37,129 nucleotides of DNA from Ignavibacteria bacterium (GTDB taxonomy: Bacteria > Bacteroidota > Ignavibacteria > Kapaibacteriales > UBA2268): contig JAOADV010000019.1 of NCBI GenBank assembly GCA_026417135.1, positions 1-37,129 of the forward strand. Direction: 5' to 3'. The notes under the pieces are model-generated. The model did no database searches. It was not told the DNA's origin and saw only the letters and a program-made list of their open reading frames with translations. The position numbers and the translations under genes were made by a program. Of the stretch, positions 34,368 to 37,129 are shown one piece after another; the first letter of the stretch is position 1, and every line of letters begins with the position of its first letter.

Positions 34368-35261
34368 TTACATTGTCAATCGCTTAGTTAAATATTTCCT
34401 CAGAGCTTTATCGTAAGGTTCGTCGGTCCGAACGATGTTAAAATCAATATTACTTTCGAAGCATTCCTTTTTTATTTTAAATGTGAAATTATCCAAAGTT
34501 TGGCGATAAGCTCTACGAAGTTGATATGGTTGCGTTTGAATAGTTTCGGTGGTTTCCATATCTTTGAAAATAACTGAACCGCTAAACTTAAACTCTACTT
34601 CTTGGGGGTCGAGAATTTGAAAAGCAACAACTTCGTTTTTTTTGTGGCGGAAATGTTTAAGAGCATTTAAAACTGAGTCGGGTTCGTCGAAAAAATCGCT
34701 GAAAATAATAATTAGCCCTCGTCTGTTCAATTTTTCTGCCAACTCGTTTAAAGCCGAAGCTGTTCCAGTTTTTTCGGAAGGTTGGGTTTGGTCGATTGTC
34801 TTAAGTATTTCAGCGATGTACGAGCTCTTTGAACGTGGCGGCATATAAACTTTGAGACTTTCGTCGTAGAGTGCAAGACCAACAGCATCTCTTTGTTTCA
34901 TAAGAAGATATGCTAACGACGCAGCTAAATAAGCTGAATATTCAAACTTGGTTAAATTCTTACCCGATGTGTAGTTCATCGATGCACTTTTATCTATGGC
35001 AATAATAGAACGAAGGTTCGTTTCTTCTTGAAATCGTTTAACAAAAAATTTATCCGTTCGTGCATAAACTTTCCAATCCAAATGCTTGATTTCGTCGCCA
35101 GGATTATAAGGCCTATGCTCAGCAAATTCGACACTAAATCCGTGGTATGGAGAACGATGTAAGCCAGTAATAAATCCTTCGACTACCAACCGAGCAATAA
35201 GTTCGATGTTGTTCAATTGAGCAACAACATCGGGTTGAAGAAATCGCCTATAGTCCTTCAT
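34368..35261 (-). CDS. DUF58 domain protein (MoxR-associated VWA-like)
   Basis: 297 residues, soluble. The DUF58 signature is HRSPYHGFSVEFAEHRPYNPGDEIKHLDWKVYARTDKFFVKRF (seen at residues about 55-97), followed by a VWA-like region with AIDKSASMNYTSG (a DxSxS metal site) and IIIFSDFFDEP. DUF58 proteins are normally encoded beside a MoxR AAA+ ATPase and take part in chaperone-like or metal-insertion roles. No MoxR gene is in this window. It overlaps the serS stop by four bases (ATGA), so it is translationally coupled to serS. Confidence 0.92.
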   Translation of the reverse strand: MKDYRRFLQPDVVAQLNNIELIARLVVEGFITGLHRSPYHGFSVEFAEHRPYNPGDEIKHLDWKVYARTDKFFVKRFQEETNLRSIIAIDKSASMNYTSGKNLTKFEYSAYLAASLAYLLMKQRDAVGLALYDESLKVYMPPRSKSSYIAEILKTIDQTQPSEKTGTASALNELAEKLNRRGLIIIFSDFFDEPDSVLNALKHFRHKKNEVVAFQILDPQEVEFKFSGSVIFKDMETTETIQTQPYQLRRAYRQTLDNFTFKIKKECFESNIDFNIVRTDEPYDKALRKYLTKRLTM

Positions 35262-36529
35262 TGTTTAGTTATCTTATTAAACTTTGTGTATTGACGTAAA
35301 ACTTCTGGAATCGTTACGCTTGAGTCTTCGGGATTATAGTTGTTTTCGAGCAAAGCAACAATAAGCCGAGATGTTGCAACCCCACTACCATTAAGAGTAT
35401 GAACAAACTCAGGCTTGCTGTTAGGGGTTCGTTTAAATCTTATGTTGCTTCGCCTTGCTTGGAAATCGAGGAAATTGCTACAACTCGAAACCTCCAACCA
35501 TTTTTCTTCCGCTGGGGACCATACTTCAAGGTCGTATGTTTTTGCACTTGCAAAGCTTGTATCGCCACTGCAAAGCAATACAACACGGTATGGTATTTCC
35601 AAAGCTTGTAATATTGATTCAGCATCACGAGTAAGCGACTCCAATTCATCGAAGGATGTTTCTGGCGTTGTCAACTTCACCAATTCAACTTTGTTGAATT
35701 GATGTACACGCAAAAAACCGCGGGTCTCTTTACCGTAGCTTCCAGCCTCGCGTCGAAAGCAAGGTGAGTAGGCGCAAAATTTTACTGGCAAATTCTCGAT
35801 GTCCAAAGTTTCGTCGGAGAAGTAATTTGTTAATGGGACTTCCGATGTAGGAATTAGGTACAACCCATCGCGTTCAATGTGATACATATCATCGGTAAGT
35901 TTTGGGATTTGGGCTGTTCCAATCATCGAAGATTCGTTAACAAGGAAAGGCGGGAACAGCTCCAAATAATTATGTTCGTTTATATGCTTTTCGAGCATAA
36001 AAGTGATCAAAGCCCGTTCGAGAGCTGCACCTTTCCCAACATAAAATGCAAAGCCAGAACCAGTTACTTTTGCACCTCTTTCAAAATCCAAAATCTTTAG
36101 TTCCTTTGCAATTTCTATATGCGAAGGTGTCCTTGTCCTTTTGGGTTCACCCCAAGTTCTGATAACAAGGTTCTTCGACGAATCTTCGCCGACTGGCACA
36201 CTTTCGTGCAACATATTCGGGAGTGTTAAGAGAATTTGTTCAATTTCTTCTTCAATGCTCCGAAGTTCTTCGTCCCGTGCCTTAATTAAGTCCGAAACTT
36301 GTCGCATCTCTTCAATTAGGTTCGTAGCATCTTGCCTTTGCTTTTTCAACTTCGCTATTTCGTTTGAAACTACATTCCTTTTATGTTTCAAATTTTCGAC
36401 ATCTTGAATTATACTACGCCTTTTCCCATCCAAATCGAGCAATGCATCGAGATTTGCTTTTTCCCCTTTTAATTCGATATTTCTCCGAACTAAATCAACA
36501 TTTTCGCGAATAAACTTAATATCCAACAT
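35258..36529 (-). CDS. serS: Seryl-tRNA synthetase
   Basis: 423 residues from ATG 36529 (MLDIKFIREN, the usual SerRS opening); an in-frame ATG at 36559 would add ten hydrophobic residues and is unlikely. The N-terminal tRNA-binding arm is a two-helix coiled coil, about residues 30-105. The class-II catalytic core has motif 2 FRREAGSYGKETRGFLRVHQ and motif 3 NGSGVATSRLIVALLENN. It charges tRNA-Ser with serine. Coupled to the DUF58 gene by a four-base overlap. Confidence 0.98.
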   Translation of the reverse strand: MLDIKFIRENVDLVRRNIELKGEKANLDALLDLDGKRRSIIQDVENLKHKRNVVSNEIAKLKKQRQDATNLIEEMRQVSDLIKARDEELRSIEEEIEQILLTLPNMLHESVPVGEDSSKNLVIRTWGEPKRTRTPSHIEIAKELKILDFERGAKVTGSGFAFYVGKGAALERALITFMLEKHINEHNYLELFPPFLVNESSMIGTAQIPKLTDDMYHIERDGLYLIPTSEVPLTNYFSDETLDIENLPVKFCAYSPCFRREAGSYGKETRGFLRVHQFNKVELVKLTTPETSFDELESLTRDAESILQALEIPYRVVLLCSGDTSFASAKTYDLEVWSPAEEKWLEVSSCSNFLDFQARRSNIRFKRTPNSKPEFVHTLNGSGVATSRLIVALLENNYNPEDSSVTIPEVLRQYTKFNKITKQ

Positions 36530-37129
36530 TTTAATCAAAAAAAAGAATAAAATATACAAAATTAAGCAAAAAACAAATACCTTATTCGAGATAAATATAA
36601 CTTATTGAAAAATAATTAAGTTGAAACAAGAAAGGAATGATATTCTAATAAGCACTAAATCAAAACCGCAAAAGATAAAAATGGTAAAAAATTTTACTTA
36701 AAAGAAAGAAATAACTCAACTAAAAATTAAATAATTTTTCATAACCAACCCCGTGCAAACCAGATTTATTTTAAGGTAATTGCTTATAAATTCCCTTAGT
36801 TATTTGCTTCCGTTTATCTTTTGTTGAAATTGCTCTTTTCATCTTCATCTCCAAGCGTATTCTTGGTTGTAATACATAAAATCATCTGAGCTCAGACCAT
36901 AGCAGTTTATTAATCATTCCCTTGCATTTCACAATGTCTTTCTTTCAACTCTTATTAATCAATCAATGCCCAATCCCCACCGATTTTGTATATCTTGTGA
37001 AATGTGTTTTACGATTAGCCATTTTCATTGCTAAATCTTCCAGCTGAAATCCCAAAAGTTAAGAATGACATATCTATAAAAAGAAAACCTTATTTACTTC
37101 TCAATCAATCAAGAATAACATCTTTCTGC
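36530..37129. other. AT-rich region upstream of serS, nothing recognised
   Basis: 600 bases to the window edge with no convincing coding frame, tRNA or hairpin terminator. It holds the serS promoter region; no promoter was identified with confidence. Confidence 0.4.

Noticed and set aside
1-37129. tRNA, rRNA, tmRNA or named riboswitch
   Set aside because: No cloverleaf, rRNA-like stretch or known aptamer core was seen by eye; a covariance-model search was not possible.

Overview
The window looks like chromosome of a low-GC, Gram-negative bacterium, most likely from the Bacteroidota/FCB side of the tree. Supporting signs are a TonB-dependent receptor with an N-terminal carboxypeptidase-regulatory domain, a Tricorn-type S41 protease, WG-repeat, LRR and DUF1573 exported proteins, and mostly weak Shine-Dalgarno signals. 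An Ignavibacteria/Kapabacteria/Kryptonia-like lineage would fit, but this is an impression from gene content and not an identification.

Layout: (1) 1-273 is the end of a CRISPR array (four full repeats and one partial one); no cas gene is in the window. (2) 351-2594 is a divergent PrkA-type AAA+/serine kinase. (3) 3094-9171 is an AT-rich run of six same-strand genes: two-TM membrane protein, PP2C phosphatase, Hanks-type kinase with a long coiled-coil tail, single-TM protein, secreted/beta-rich protein, and a cytoplasmic protein of unknown family. It reads as one envelope-linked phosphosignalling module and is the best candidate for an undescribed system. A lone small membrane protein (9776-10171) sits in mostly empty AT-rich DNA up to 11079. 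(4) 17481-11080 (minus strand) is a tight operon: ornithine carbamoyltransferase, carbamate kinase, an ATCase-like carbamoyltransferase with two changed active-site residues, ornithine aminotransferase, NagZ-like GH3 glycosidase, and a cyclic-2,3-diphosphoglycerate-synthetase-like GTPase. (5) 18072-20159 (minus) holds a DUF1573 protein and a YeaH/DUF444 VWA protein, the usual partner of PrkA. (6) 20284-31092 (plus) holds an amino-acid ABC transporter with a fused binding protein and permease, then exported LRR, Tricorn protease, WG-repeat and TonB-dependent receptor proteins. (7) 36529-31517 (minus) holds serS, a DUF58 protein and uvrA.

Working together: the carbamoyl-phosphate operon can split citrulline into ornithine and carbamoyl phosphate, make ATP with carbamate kinase, and pass ornithine to glutamate semialdehyde. 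The amino-acid transporter nearby could supply substrate, but its specificity cannot be read. Non-coding structure of note: a perfect terminator-like hairpin inside a CRISPR spacer, a two-armed inverted repeat upstream of the carbamoyl-phosphate operon, and two opposite copies of an intergenic palindromic repeat (about 17847-17927 and 31257-31310).
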